20,398 bases of DNA from an uncultured Bacteroidales bacterium (lineage in GTDB: Bacteria > Bacteroidota > Bacteroidia > Bacteroidales > F082). The DNA is taken from positions 1-20,398 of the forward strand of contig CALFIT010000020.1 of assembly GCA_937877465.1 (NCBI GenBank). The letters are read 5' to 3'. Of this stretch, positions 1-6,318 are shown piece by piece. Both the position numbers and the translations under genes were made by a program. The notes beneath the pieces are model-generated. The model searched no databases and was not told where the DNA came from. It saw only the letters and a program-made list of their open reading frames with translations. Position 1 is the first letter of the stretch; each line of letters starts with the position of its first letter.

Positions 1-176
1 ACTTCGTGCGCCTCTGCATCCCGCGCCGCGTCTACACCAACAACCACATGGACGTGATTGCCGCCGCGCTGAAGAACGTCTATGACCGTCGCGACAGCAT
101 CAAGCGCGGCCTCGAAATCACATGGGAGGCCGAGCTGATGCGCCACTTCACCTGCCAGTTCAAGCGGTTGGGGTGA
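1..176 (+). CDS. tnaA: Tryptophanase (beta-eliminating lyase), C-terminal fragment
   Basis: Only the last 57 codons are present; the gene enters from the left edge in the frame beginning at base 3. The peptide contains IPRRVYTNNHMDVI and ends with an LMRHFT motif a few residues before the stop. These match the C-terminal end of tryptophanase, a PLP enzyme that splits tryptophan to indole, pyruvate and ammonia. E. coli TnaA has IPRRTYTQTHMD and LRHFTAK at the equivalent place. Tyrosine phenol-lyase shares this tail, and the missing active site would be needed to separate the two. A strong hairpin with a T-run follows 28 bases after the stop, so this is the last gene of its transcript. The call to the lyase family is firm; the choice of tryptophanase is likely. 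Confidence 0.8.
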   Translation, partial: FVRLCIPRRVYTNNHMDVIAAALKNVYDRRDSIKRGLEITWEAELMRHFTCQFKRLG

Positions 177-203
177 TTTCTTGCCGAAGGCTATCCAAAA
201 CGG

Positions 204-241
204 AAATTCGGGGGAGTCGGGAAGGCTTCCCCGAAATTTTT
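204..241 (+). terminator. Rho-independent terminator after the tryptophanase-like gene
   Basis: Bases 207-216 pair with 226-235 (one G-T pair) around a 9-base loop. Beyond a single bulged A at 236, AAA 204-206 pairs with TTT 237-239, and the run of T ends at 241. It lies 28 bases after the stop and just upstream of the toxin promoter, so it separates the two transcripts. Confidence 0.75.
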
Positions 242-274
242 GCTGTTTTCGGGGCGTTATTCTATAAGTTTGTG

Positions 275-282
275 TATTTTTG
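275..282 (+). promoter_or_regulatory. Bacteroidetes -7 box (TATTTTTG) for the toxin gene
   Basis: TATTTTTG matches the Bacteroidetes TAnnTTTG consensus exactly. No clean TTTG is seen about 20 bases upstream (a TTTTC lies near 246-250). Transcription would begin near 288, leaving a leader of only about 7-13 nt before the toxin ATG at 295 or 301. Confidence 0.55.
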
Positions 283-300
283 CGGCAAACAACGATGCCA

Positions 301-597
301 ATGAGAATCATTTCAAAGACGGCAATTAAGGACTATTACACGAAGAACCCTCAGGCCAAAGGAGCATTAATCAACTGGGTTGAAAAGACGGAAGTCGCCC
401 AATGGCAGAACTTCGCCGATATCAAGCGAACCTTCAACTCGGTTGACAGCGTGGGCAATCAGAGGTATGTGTTCAACATCAAGGGAAACGACTATCGCTT
501 GGTGGTTGTAATCAAGTTCACGCCACAGAATGTACTCATACGTTTCATTGGCACTCATGCGGAATATGACAAAATAAAGGACATCAAAAACATTTGA
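301..597 (+). CDS. higB: HigB-type mRNA interferase toxin
   Basis: A 98-residue protein beginning MRIISKTAIKDYY, with YVFNIKGNDYRLVVVIKF in the middle and FIGTHAEYDKI near the end. This is the pattern of the HigB toxin family (RelE-like fold, ribosome-dependent mRNA cleavage), whose members typically have a YVFNxxGNxxR core and a THxEYD motif. The start at 301 is chosen because the family usually begins MRxI; the ATG at 295 would add two residues and is also possible. The gene is toxin-first and its stop is 2 bases before the ATG of the small partner gene, which fits a higBA operon. The stretch is clearly more AT-rich than the GC-rich genes on either side, suggesting acquisition by transfer. 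Family assignment is confident; activity is inferred. Confidence 0.85.
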   Translation: MRIISKTAIKDYYTKNPQAKGALINWVEKTEVAQWQNFADIKRTFNSVDSVGNQRYVFNIKGNDYRLVVVIKFTPQNVLIRFIGTHAEYDKIKDIKNI

Positions 598-599
598 TT

Positions 600-809
600 A
601 TGGCATTGATAAAGACAGAAAAGGAATTGCGAGCAATATTGGCTCGAATCGATGAATTGGTACCGCTGACAGGTGAGGAAGTCGCTGAAGACGACCCTAA
701 AAACCTTGAATTGAATCTTTTGTGTGAGTTGGTGGCTGAATATGAAGACGAAAACATTGTGTTGGAAGCCTCGACAGAAGAGCAGCAATCGCAATTGGTG
801 TTCGCGTGA
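600..809 (+). CDS. Short HigA-like antitoxin lacking the HTH domain
   Basis: A 69-residue acidic protein, MALIKTEKELRAIL at the start and LLCELVAEYEDENIV in the middle. This resembles the N-terminal part of the HigA-type antitoxins that accompany such toxins (typical pattern: several acidic residues, then LxxLVxxYEDE). Those antitoxins normally run to 100-130 residues and end in an XRE helix-turn-helix that binds their promoter. Here the protein stops after a Gln-rich tail ending LVFA, and no HTH-like sequence appears in any frame before the next gene. It could still neutralise the toxin, but autoregulation by DNA binding would be absent or supplied by another protein. The ATG at 600 follows the toxin stop directly; 15 bases separate it from the membrane-protein gene. 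Antitoxin role is inferred from position and N-terminal similarity. Confidence 0.65.
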   Translation: MALIKTEKELRAILARIDELVPLTGEEVAEDDPKNLELNLLCELVAEYEDENIVLEASTEEQQSQLVFA

Positions 810-824
810 TTTATGTGTTAGGTT

Positions 825-1391
825 ATGTCCACTGCATCCATCATCATCAGCATCCTCTTCGTCCTCTGCCTCACCGTCCCGGCAGGGACACACTCGTTGG
901 GCCTGATTAAGGCCGACGACAAACCATCGCAGAAGTGGTTCATCCCCTTGTTCTTCGGCGTATTCCAAGGGGTTTTTGTCATGGGCGGCTTCGCTTTGGG
1001 AAAACTGTTTGCCCATCTCATCACTTACATCGCAACGTATATGGTCTTTGCCATGATGATTGTCGTGGCCGTCAAGATGTTTGTGGAGTCGATGAAAATC
1101 CTGAAAGGCAAGATGATGTATACGGTCAGCAACGACACGGAACTTGCTTTGCTGGTTTTCATGTCGTGTATCAACACGCTGCTCATGTCGCTGATGGGGC
1201 CTTATTTCATGCCCTTTGGCAAGGGATGGTATATGTTGGCCGTCATCGTGGCAGGATTTTTGTGGTCGTTCTTCACGATTCGCGTTCCGTTTGAGCCAAA
1301 GATGATCAAGAAGGTGAGCTTCATCGAGTTCTCAGCCTCGGTGTTCATGGTGATCATCGCGATATTATATTTGTTTACGGATTTAATTTGA
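825..1391 (+). CDS. MntP-like six-helix membrane protein (putative manganese efflux family)
   Basis: A 188-residue, very hydrophobic protein with about six membrane segments in two halves (roughly 3-25, 40-62, 67-88, 103-123, 134-152, 165-187). The segment FFGVFQGVFVMGGFALGKLF resembles the second helix of MntP manganese exporters (FFGxFQxxMPxxGxxLG), and length and layout fit that family. However, the family's two Asp-containing helices (SMDAFAV and SIDALAVG) are replaced by TVPAGTHSLG and SCINTLLMS, so the expected metal-binding acids are missing. It may therefore be a divergent paralogue with a different role. It starts 15 bases after the antitoxin stop with no promoter box visible between, so co-transcription with the toxin pair is possible. 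Confidence 0.55.
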   Translation: MSTASIIISILFVLCLTVPAGTHSLGLIKADDKPSQKWFIPLFFGVFQGVFVMGGFALGKLFAHLITYIATYMVFAMMIVVAVKMFVESMKILKGKMMYTVSNDTELALLVFMSCINTLLMSLMGPYFMPFGKGWYMLAVIVAGFLWSFFTIRVPFEPKMIKKVSFIEFSASVFMVIIAILYLFTDLI

Positions 1392-1417
1392 ATAAGGATT
1401 TGTTATACACGCATTGC

Positions 1418-1489
1418 GTCATTGCGAGGAACGAAGCAATCCAGGGAGATGGTTCATTTTCTGGATTGCCACGCTTCGCTCGCAATGAC
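1418..1489. repeat. Palindromic intergenic repeat (REP-like or mini mobile element)
   Basis: The outer arms GTCATTGCGAG (1418-1428) and CTCGCAATGAC (1479-1489) are perfect inverted repeats. Inner arms GCAATCCAG (1436-1444) and CTGGATTGC (1461-1469) also pair perfectly, with imperfect pairing between them and a 16-base loop. GTCATTGCGAG...GCAATCC palindromes of this kind are known as dispersed intergenic repeats in several bacterial groups. This copy lies between the MntP-like gene and the nuclease gene. It has no T-run, so it is not a typical terminator, though it could stabilise transcript ends. Confidence 0.75.
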
Positions 1490-1514
1490 ACCACACACAA
1501 ATAACCCTACTGCT

Positions 1515-2567
1515 ATGAAAAAAACACTTTTGTTGCTCATCACACTTTCGATAGCCGTTTGTGCTGTGGCGCAAGCGCCAACCAACTACTACAATTCCGC
1601 CAACGGCCTGACGGGCACCGAACTGAAAACCGCGCTACACAACATCATCAAAGGGCACACCTCCATCTCCTACGCCCAGCTCTGGAACGCCTTCTGGAGC
1701 ACCGACAACAAAGGCAACGGCGTGGTGTGGGACATGTATTCCGACGGCGCCAACTACACCTATTCCCTCGGACAAGACCAATGCGGCAACTACAGCGGCG
1801 AAGGCGACTGCTACAACCGCGAGCACTCGTGGCCGCAGAGCTGGTTCAATAGCGACGCCACCGCCCGCACCGACCTGCACCATATCTTCCCGACCGACGG
1901 CTACGTCAACCAACGCCGCAGCAACTACCCCTTCGGCGAGGTGCGCTCGGCCTCGTGGACCTCGCAAAACGGCTCAAAGTTGGGCGCTTGCAAGACGACG
2001 GGCTACACGGGCACTGTCTTCGAACCCATCGACGAATACAAGGGCGACTTCGCCCGCGCCATCATGTACATGAGCGTGCGCTACTACGGCGAAGATGCCA
2101 ACTGGGGCACGAGCGACATGACCACCAAGAGCGAAATCAAGCCGTGGGCCATCGACATGCTGCTGCGCTGGAACGACCAAGACCCCGTCAGCCAGAAGGA
2201 AATCGATCGCAACAACGCCATCTACGCCGACTACCAGCACAATCGCAACCCCTTCGTCGACCACCCGGAATACGCCCGCATGATTTGGGACCCCAATTGG
2301 AGCATCAACGAGGATTTGAACGAGCCGGTTTACCTTTTCCCCAATCCCATCGAGCGGGGCCAAACCCTCCACATAAGCGGCAATATGAGCCAATTCGACG
2401 CCGTTGCCGTTTGCGACTTGAGCGGTCGCACCGTGCTGAAAGCCACGGGGAATCAAGTCGGAGATTTCGCCGTTACCTTGCCCGCCAATTTGGCCAAAGG
2501 ATGTTATATCGTCAAGCTGATGCGCAATGGTGTTGTCGTGAAATACGAGAAGCTGTTTGTGAAGTAG
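1515..2567 (+). CDS. Secreted endonuclease I family nuclease with T9SS sorting domain
   Basis: A 350-residue protein. Residues 1-20 are a signal peptide (MKKTLLLLITL, ending AVAQ). The nuclease core has NREHSWPQSW at 101-110 and DLHHIFPTDGYVNQRRSN at 120-137, the two conserved blocks of the endonuclease I/EndA/NucM family, which carry the Glu-His and Asn metal-site residues. These are secreted Mg-dependent nucleases with little sequence preference. Residues from about 275 on (FPNPI near the start, GCYIVKLMRNG near the end) form a type A T9SS sorting domain, so the enzyme should be exported and anchored at or released from the surface, probably to scavenge DNA or RNA. Start at 1515 is chosen because the signal peptide begins there; an upstream in-frame extension runs through the palindromic repeat and is not protein-like. 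Confidence 0.9.
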   Translation: MKKTLLLLITLSIAVCAVAQAPTNYYNSANGLTGTELKTALHNIIKGHTSISYAQLWNAFWSTDNKGNGVVWDMYSDGANYTYSLGQDQCGNYSGEGDCYNREHSWPQSWFNSDATARTDLHHIFPTDGYVNQRRSNYPFGEVRSASWTSQNGSKLGACKTTGYTGTVFEPIDEYKGDFARAIMYMSVRYYGEDANWGTSDMTTKSEIKPWAIDMLLRWNDQDPVSQKEIDRNNAIYADYQHNRNPFVDHPEYARMIWDPNWSINEDLNEPVYLFPNPIERGQTLHISGNMSQFDAVAVCDLSGRTVLKATGNQVGDFAVTLPANLAKGCYIVKLMRNGVVVKYEKLFVK

Positions 2568-2599
2568 TAAAAGTAACATTCGCAATAACATCATTAACT

Positions 2600-3286
2600 A
2601 TGTTAGGAATTGATATAAAACGCTTGGTCATCGCATTATTGTTCTTTGGTTCTTTTTTTGCCTCATGCACTACCAATAGGGGCTTTGTGTCAACGGTGAA
2701 GCGTGCCGAGATTCAGCAGATGCAGCAATTTGAGCCATTGACTCTTATTGGTGTCGTCGAGGAAAACGACAGAGTTGCTTATAGTGACTCGCTTACAAAA
2801 ATTGCCCAAGGATTGTTTGAGAAGGCTCTGTCAAAAGACGAGACGCTCCCTGTAACAGGAAAGATTGTCATCGAGGACAGTGCCATTTACAATAGGGTTC
2901 AATATGAAATTTACATGGTGATGAGATACGTTGGAGGCAGGGTTCGCGTTGAAAGTATCCCTATTCCACCCACCATCGATTCCATTTTGGAGTCGCAAAA
3001 CGAACGTTTCGGATTATTGGCATATTGTCATGGGTTCGTCCGAACTGACGACAACTATGATAAAGAATTCAGCAAAGGAGCTGTCATTAGCCTTCTAACC
3101 CTTGGAACCTATACTAGGTTACCGTACAAATACATGACCCAAGGCGGAATTGTCATCGTAGACAGTCAAAACAACAATATCGCTTTCTTGAATGATGAAA
3201 GATACAATTATCATCCATTGAAAGAATCGACTTATCAAAAACTAATGATAGGATTGGTGCGTATTTTCAGGAAACGGTATTACTAG
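2600..3286 (+). CDS. Lipoprotein of unknown function
   Basis: A 228-residue protein starting MLGIDIKRLV. A hydrophobic stretch leads to a lipobox ending FFASC, with Cys23 as the likely lipidation site, so it should sit in the inner or outer membrane facing the periplasm. The mature part has mixed charge and one hydrophobic segment near 160-172 (AVISLLTLGTYTRLPYK), and ends with basic residues RKRYY. I do not recognise the family. The start at 2600 is the only ATG giving a complete signal peptide. It follows the nuclease stop by 32 bases, so co-transcription is possible, but its base composition is much more AT-rich than the nuclease, suggesting a separate origin. It converges on corA with only 5 bases between stops. 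Confidence 0.7.
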   Translation: MLGIDIKRLVIALLFFGSFFASCTTNRGFVSTVKRAEIQQMQQFEPLTLIGVVEENDRVAYSDSLTKIAQGLFEKALSKDETLPVTGKIVIEDSAIYNRVQYEIYMVMRYVGGRVRVESIPIPPTIDSILESQNERFGLLAYCHGFVRTDDNYDKEFSKGAVISLLTLGTYTRLPYKYMTQGGIVIVDSQNNNIAFLNDERYNYHPLKESTYQKLMIGLVRIFRKRYY

Positions 3287-3291
3287 GCTGA

Positions 3292-4221
3292 TTACATCAT
3301 TTTTCTGTGCCTGAAATAGATATAGAACCCCACGGCCACTGCCGCCATGAACCCCATGATGCCCCAGAAGGTCCAAAGCGTGTCGGTGTCAAGGTCTTGG
3401 AAGGGTAGGTTGACGTTCATGCCGTAGATGCCCGTGATGAAGGTCAGAGGCAGGATGATGGTCGAGACGAGGGTCAGCACCTTCATCGTCTCGTTGGTCT
3501 TGTTGGTCAGCATCGAGTCGAAGGTCTGCGACAGCCCCTCAATCAGTTCCTCGTAGTCTTCGGTCATGTCCCACACCTTTTGCAGGTAGTCGAGGATGTT
3601 GCCCCAGTAGTCTTCCATATACTCCACGTCGTCGGTGAAGCCACGCACCTTGCCCGTCTCGAAGAGGTGGAAGAGCCTCAGTTGCGGCTTGAAGATGGTG
3701 TTGATGAGGATGAGGTTCTTGCGGGTGACGCTGATGCGCTCGATGATCTTCACCTGCTTCTCTTGCAGCAGCTCGCGGTTGATGAGTTCCACGTCTAAGC
3801 CGACCTTGCGCAGCAGGTAGACCGACTCGGTCATCAGCTTTTCGAGGATGCGGTAGAGGAGGATGTCGGAGTTGGGGATGTTCATCTCCTCCTCGTTCTG
3901 GATGCGTTCCTCATATTCCTCGAAGAGTTGCGACACGCCCCAAGGGTTCTTTTCGATGGAGATGATGTAGTCCTTGCCCCAGAAGATCTTCACTTCCTTG
4001 ATTTTCACGAACTTGTTCTGGCGGTCGAAGTTGGGGAAATGCAGGATGAGGAAGTAGTAGTCGTCGTAGATGTCGATTTTCGGGCGTTGGTTGACCGATT
4101 TGCAGTCTTCGATGTCCAAGGGGTGGAAATGGAACCTGTCTTTCAGGAATTCAAAGTCTTCTTCGGTTGGGTTGTTGAGATGACGCCACGTCAAGTCCCC
4201 GATTTTCAGGCTGTTCATCAT
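3292..4221 (-). CDS. corA: CorA-family magnesium/divalent cation transporter
   Basis: A 309-residue protein with a large soluble N-terminal half, a long helical region (about 120-245) and two C-terminal membrane helices (about 249-268 and 283-303). The signature YGMN is at 266-269 at the end of the first helix, the selectivity motif of the CorA/MRS2 channel family, and the protein ends with the basic tail RHRKMM. CorA forms pentamers in the inner membrane and brings in Mg2+ (some members move Co2+ or Zn2+). Two adjacent ATGs exist (4221 and 4218). It is read alone; its 3' end almost touches the converging lipoprotein gene. Confidence 0.92.
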   Translation of the reverse strand: MMNSLKIGDLTWRHLNNPTEEDFEFLKDRFHFHPLDIEDCKSVNQRPKIDIYDDYYFLILHFPNFDRQNKFVKIKEVKIFWGKDYIISIEKNPWGVSQLFEEYEERIQNEEEMNIPNSDILLYRILEKLMTESVYLLRKVGLDVELINRELLQEKQVKIIERISVTRKNLILINTIFKPQLRLFHLFETGKVRGFTDDVEYMEDYWGNILDYLQKVWDMTEDYEELIEGLSQTFDSMLTNKTNETMKVLTLVSTIILPLTFITGIYGMNVNLPFQDLDTDTLWTFWGIMGFMAAVAVGFYIYFRHRKMM

Positions 4222-4287
4222 AGGCCTTTCCCCCTTTCTTTTAAGTGAATACTGTGTTTACATCGGTGCAAAAAATTTTTCGCGCCG

Positions 4288-4295
4288 CGAAATTA
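4288..4295 (-). promoter_or_regulatory. Possible -7 box (TAATTTCG) for corA
   Basis: On the minus strand TAATTTCG differs from TAnnTTTG at one base and lies about 67 bases before the corA ATG. No convincing TTTG is present about 20 bases upstream. The rest of the 4222-4383 gap is AT-rich. It holds a small hairpin, AAGGCC(4369-4374)-TAT-GGCCTT(4378-4383), next to the alarmone hydrolase stop; with no T-run it is only a weak terminator candidate. Confidence 0.3.
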
Positions 4296-4383
4296 CGGTT
4301 TTTTGTTGAAAAAAGTGTAATAAAAGTGGCGAAAATACAAAAATGCATGTTGGCCACTCAGTTTTGGGAAGGCCTATGGCCTT

Positions 4384-4956
4384 TCAAAAGACTTCATCCA
4401 TCAGCCTGACGAACTCCTGATAGGCGAAGGTGTCGGACAGCTCGGCGAGGGAGGCGGCCAAGCCGCGATAGTGCCATTCGTGCAGGGTGCGGTCCTCGAC
4501 GTTGAAGAGGTTCCAGAGGTCGTCGCCTTGGGTTTGGTAGTCACGCCAGATGGCCCGCATGTTGCTGAGTTTGTCGCCCAACGCCACAATCTTTGCGTCG
4601 CGGCTTGCAGCGGCGAGGCGGTCGATGGCCTCTTGTTTGCGGTCGCGCCAGCTTTCGGCTTTGCTCATGCCTTCCTTGAAACGGTCGCTCTCGGCAAGCA
4701 CGAGGTCTGCAATGCGTTCTCCAAACACCTCATGCAGTTGTTCGTAGGTCACGTCGGTGTCCTCGATGGTGTCGTGCAGGGCTGCGGCGGCAAGGAGTTC
4801 CTGGTCGGATGTCATGGTCGCCACAATCTCCACTGCTTCCATCGGGTGGACGATGTACGGGAAGTCCTTTCCGCGACGCTCGGTGTCGTGGTGCGCTTTG
4901 ACCGCAAAGATGATGGCGCGGTCAAGCAGGTCGGTATCAAGGTGTTTGTTGGCCAT
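4384..4956 (-). CDS. HD-domain (p)ppGpp hydrolase (small alarmone hydrolase)
   Basis: A 190-residue stand-alone HD hydrolase like the hydrolase half of SpoT/Rel and Mesh1. It has YIVHPMEAVEIV (His37), LHDTIEDTDVT (His61-Asp62 with the following Glu-Asp) and GDKLSNMR (Asp128). These are the metal-binding and catalytic positions used to remove the 3'-pyrophosphate of (p)ppGpp, giving GDP/GTP. There is no synthetase, TGS or ACT domain. The gene follows the synthetase gene by 7 bases on the same strand, so the two enzymes that make and break the alarmone are produced together. It is the last gene of the operon. The HD alarmone-hydrolase family is clear; (p)ppGpp as substrate is inferred from the family and the neighbour. 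Confidence 0.85.
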   Translation of the reverse strand: MANKHLDTDLLDRAIIFAVKAHHDTERRGKDFPYIVHPMEAVEIVATMTSDQELLAAAALHDTIEDTDVTYEQLHEVFGERIADLVLAESDRFKEGMSKAESWRDRKQEAIDRLAAASRDAKIVALGDKLSNMRAIWRDYQTQGDDLWNLFNVEDRTLHEWHYRGLAASLAELSDTFAYQEFVRLMDEVF

Positions 4957-4963
4957 GGTCGTG

Positions 4964-6019
4964 TTATTTCATAAACGGAAGATTGGCGGCTTGGTTGTAG
5001 GTCAGCTCGGCGAGGAGGTCGTTCTGCGGGTTCTCGCCGTTGAGGGCATCGTAGAGCCGGCGCAGGCCGATCTTGCCGCCGCCGCTCGAAAGGATGCAGA
5101 CGATGCAGATGTTCTGCAAGCCGATGGCCGACGAGAGGATGTCCAAGTCGGTGTTGCCGAGTTGGTGGCGAGCCAGCAGGTAGGCATCTTCCTCATACTC
5201 CTTGATGAGGCGGTGTACGTCGCCGAGGGTGTTGCACCGCAGCGCCTTGAGCACCCGCAGGTAGTTGTCGAGCGGCGCGTCTTGTATCTCCGCTTGGTTG
5301 ATGGCGGCGATGCGGTGGTTGAGGGCATCGAGCGGCCCGATTTGCAGGTACGAGCGGAAGGTGTCGCCGTCCAAAAGCACGTCGTCCAACTTGCCGTTCT
5401 GCACGAGGCCCTGTACGCGGCGGCGGTAGTCGGTGATTTCGGTGCGGATACGGCTGAACTCGTCGTCGGCCATCTCCAACAGGCCGGCGAGACGGTTCAT
5501 GCGGCGCATGTATTCGCGGGGAATCTCGATGCCGGTCTTGTAGCCGATGTCGTGGTTGATGGCGGCCCAGGCGTGCTGAAGTGTCGTGCGGAGTTGCAAC
5601 TCGAAGCGGAAACCGTAGCCGGGCATACGGCAGATGTAGTGCAGCGAGTTGTAGCCGAAGCTGTCGAGCTGGTGCAGCTTGCGCTTATCGACGGAGTTGT
5701 CCCAGTCGATGTCAAACAGCTGCTCCGCCATCGACGCGATGCGGTCCACGTCGTCGGTGTAGAAAGTGACGACACGCGCCCCAACGATGTCGGTGATGTC
5801 GGCGAGCGTCGCGTATTTGCCGCCTTTGAAGGCGAGTTTGCCTGCCAACGACTCCTCGGTCTTGACACGCGCCTCAACGGTGGTGACGACAAGCCCGTTG
5901 CGCTCCAAGGCCTCGCGCAACTCGGCGAGGACGGCCTCTTTCAGGCTCTCAAGGTTGGGTAGTGCCTCGCGGTACTCGTCCAAGATCATCTGGCAATGTA
6001 AGTCGAGCGCGTCCATCAT
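4964..6019 (-). CDS. (p)ppGpp synthetase (RelA/SpoT-domain GTP pyrophosphokinase)
   Basis: A 351-residue protein with the RelA/SpoT synthetase fold in its N-terminal half. It has RVKTEESLAGK (51-61), ITDIVGARVV (75-84), FGYNSLHY (121-128) and ELQLRTTLQHAW (140-151). These carry the ATP/GTP-binding basic residues, the catalytic Asp/Glu and the Tyr that stacks on GTP, all intact. The enzyme transfers pyrophosphate from ATP to GDP or GTP. The C-terminal half (about 165-351) is helical, typical of a longer Bacteroidetes small-alarmone-synthetase type, and lacks HD, TGS or ACT domains. Its ATG overlaps the STAS stop by 3 bases at 6016-6018, implying translational coupling; an adjacent ATG at 6016 is an alternative. 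The paired hydrolase follows directly. Confidence 0.88.
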   Translation of the reverse strand: MMDALDLHCQMILDEYREALPNLESLKEAVLAELREALERNGLVVTTVEARVKTEESLAGKLAFKGGKYATLADITDIVGARVVTFYTDDVDRIASMAEQLFDIDWDNSVDKRKLHQLDSFGYNSLHYICRMPGYGFRFELQLRTTLQHAWAAINHDIGYKTGIEIPREYMRRMNRLAGLLEMADDEFSRIRTEITDYRRRVQGLVQNGKLDDVLLDGDTFRSYLQIGPLDALNHRIAAINQAEIQDAPLDNYLRVLKALRCNTLGDVHRLIKEYEEDAYLLARHQLGNTDLDILSSAIGLQNICIVCILSSGGGKIGLRRLYDALNGENPQNDLLAELTYNQAANLPFMK

Positions 6020-6318
6020 TGTATCTCAAAAAGGCTGATGAAGCCGGTCATCATAAAGACTTGGCGGATGTCGGCGTTGATGTTGCGGACGATGACTCTC
6101 GAGCCGTGTGTGGCGGCTTCCTTGCGGATGCTGAGGAAGATGCGCAAGCCGGAGGAGGAGATGTACTCAAGCTCGGAGCAGTCGAGGATGATTTCCTTGT
6201 TCTCGGCCTCCAACAGCGGCTTGACCGCTTCGGTAGTGGCCGCTGCAGCCGCCGTATCCAACCGGCCAGAGAAGGATGCAATCAGTTGATTACCAATTTG
6301 TTGAATATCAGTTTTCAT
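6016..6318 (-). CDS. STAS-domain anti-sigma-factor antagonist
   Basis: A 100-residue single-domain STAS protein of the SpoIIAA/RsbV type. It starts MKTDIQQIGNQL and contains ILDCSELEYISSSGLRIFLS (44-63). In this motif the middle serine (Ser55, aligned with SpoIIAA Ser58) is the residue phosphorylated by the cognate kinase and dephosphorylated by a PP2C phosphatase. Both partner activities are encoded in the gene just upstream, whose end overlaps this start by 11 bases. The 3' end overlaps the alarmone synthetase start. The domain call is firm; the target is unknown, and no sigma factor is encoded nearby. Confidence 0.92.
   Translation of the reverse strand: MKTDIQQIGNQLIASFSGRLDTAAAAATTEAVKPLLEAENKEIILDCSELEYISSSGLRIFLSIRKEAATHGSRVIVRNINADIRQVFMMTGFISLFEIQ

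Noticed and set aside
700..830. Frameshifted HTH domain of the antitoxin
   Set aside because: I read the other plus frames past 760; they give Ser/Arg/Cys-rich sequence without any helix-turn-helix pattern, so no simple frameshift restores it.
1955..2599. Upstream in-frame extension of the lipoprotein
   Set aside because: It is out of frame within the nuclease gene and Arg/His-rich; the lipoprotein signal peptide begins at the ATG at 2600.
4367..4385. Terminator after the alarmone hydrolase gene
   Set aside because: The AAGGCC-TAT-GGCCTT hairpin is short, overlaps the stop codon and lacks a T-run on either strand; kept only as a remark.
4757..5962. Long plus-strand reading frame of 401 codons
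   Set aside because: It is antisense to the alarmone synthetase and hydrolase genes, whose motifs are clear; its product is low-complexity Val/Ala/Asp-rich, as expected from an antisense frame in GC-rich genes.
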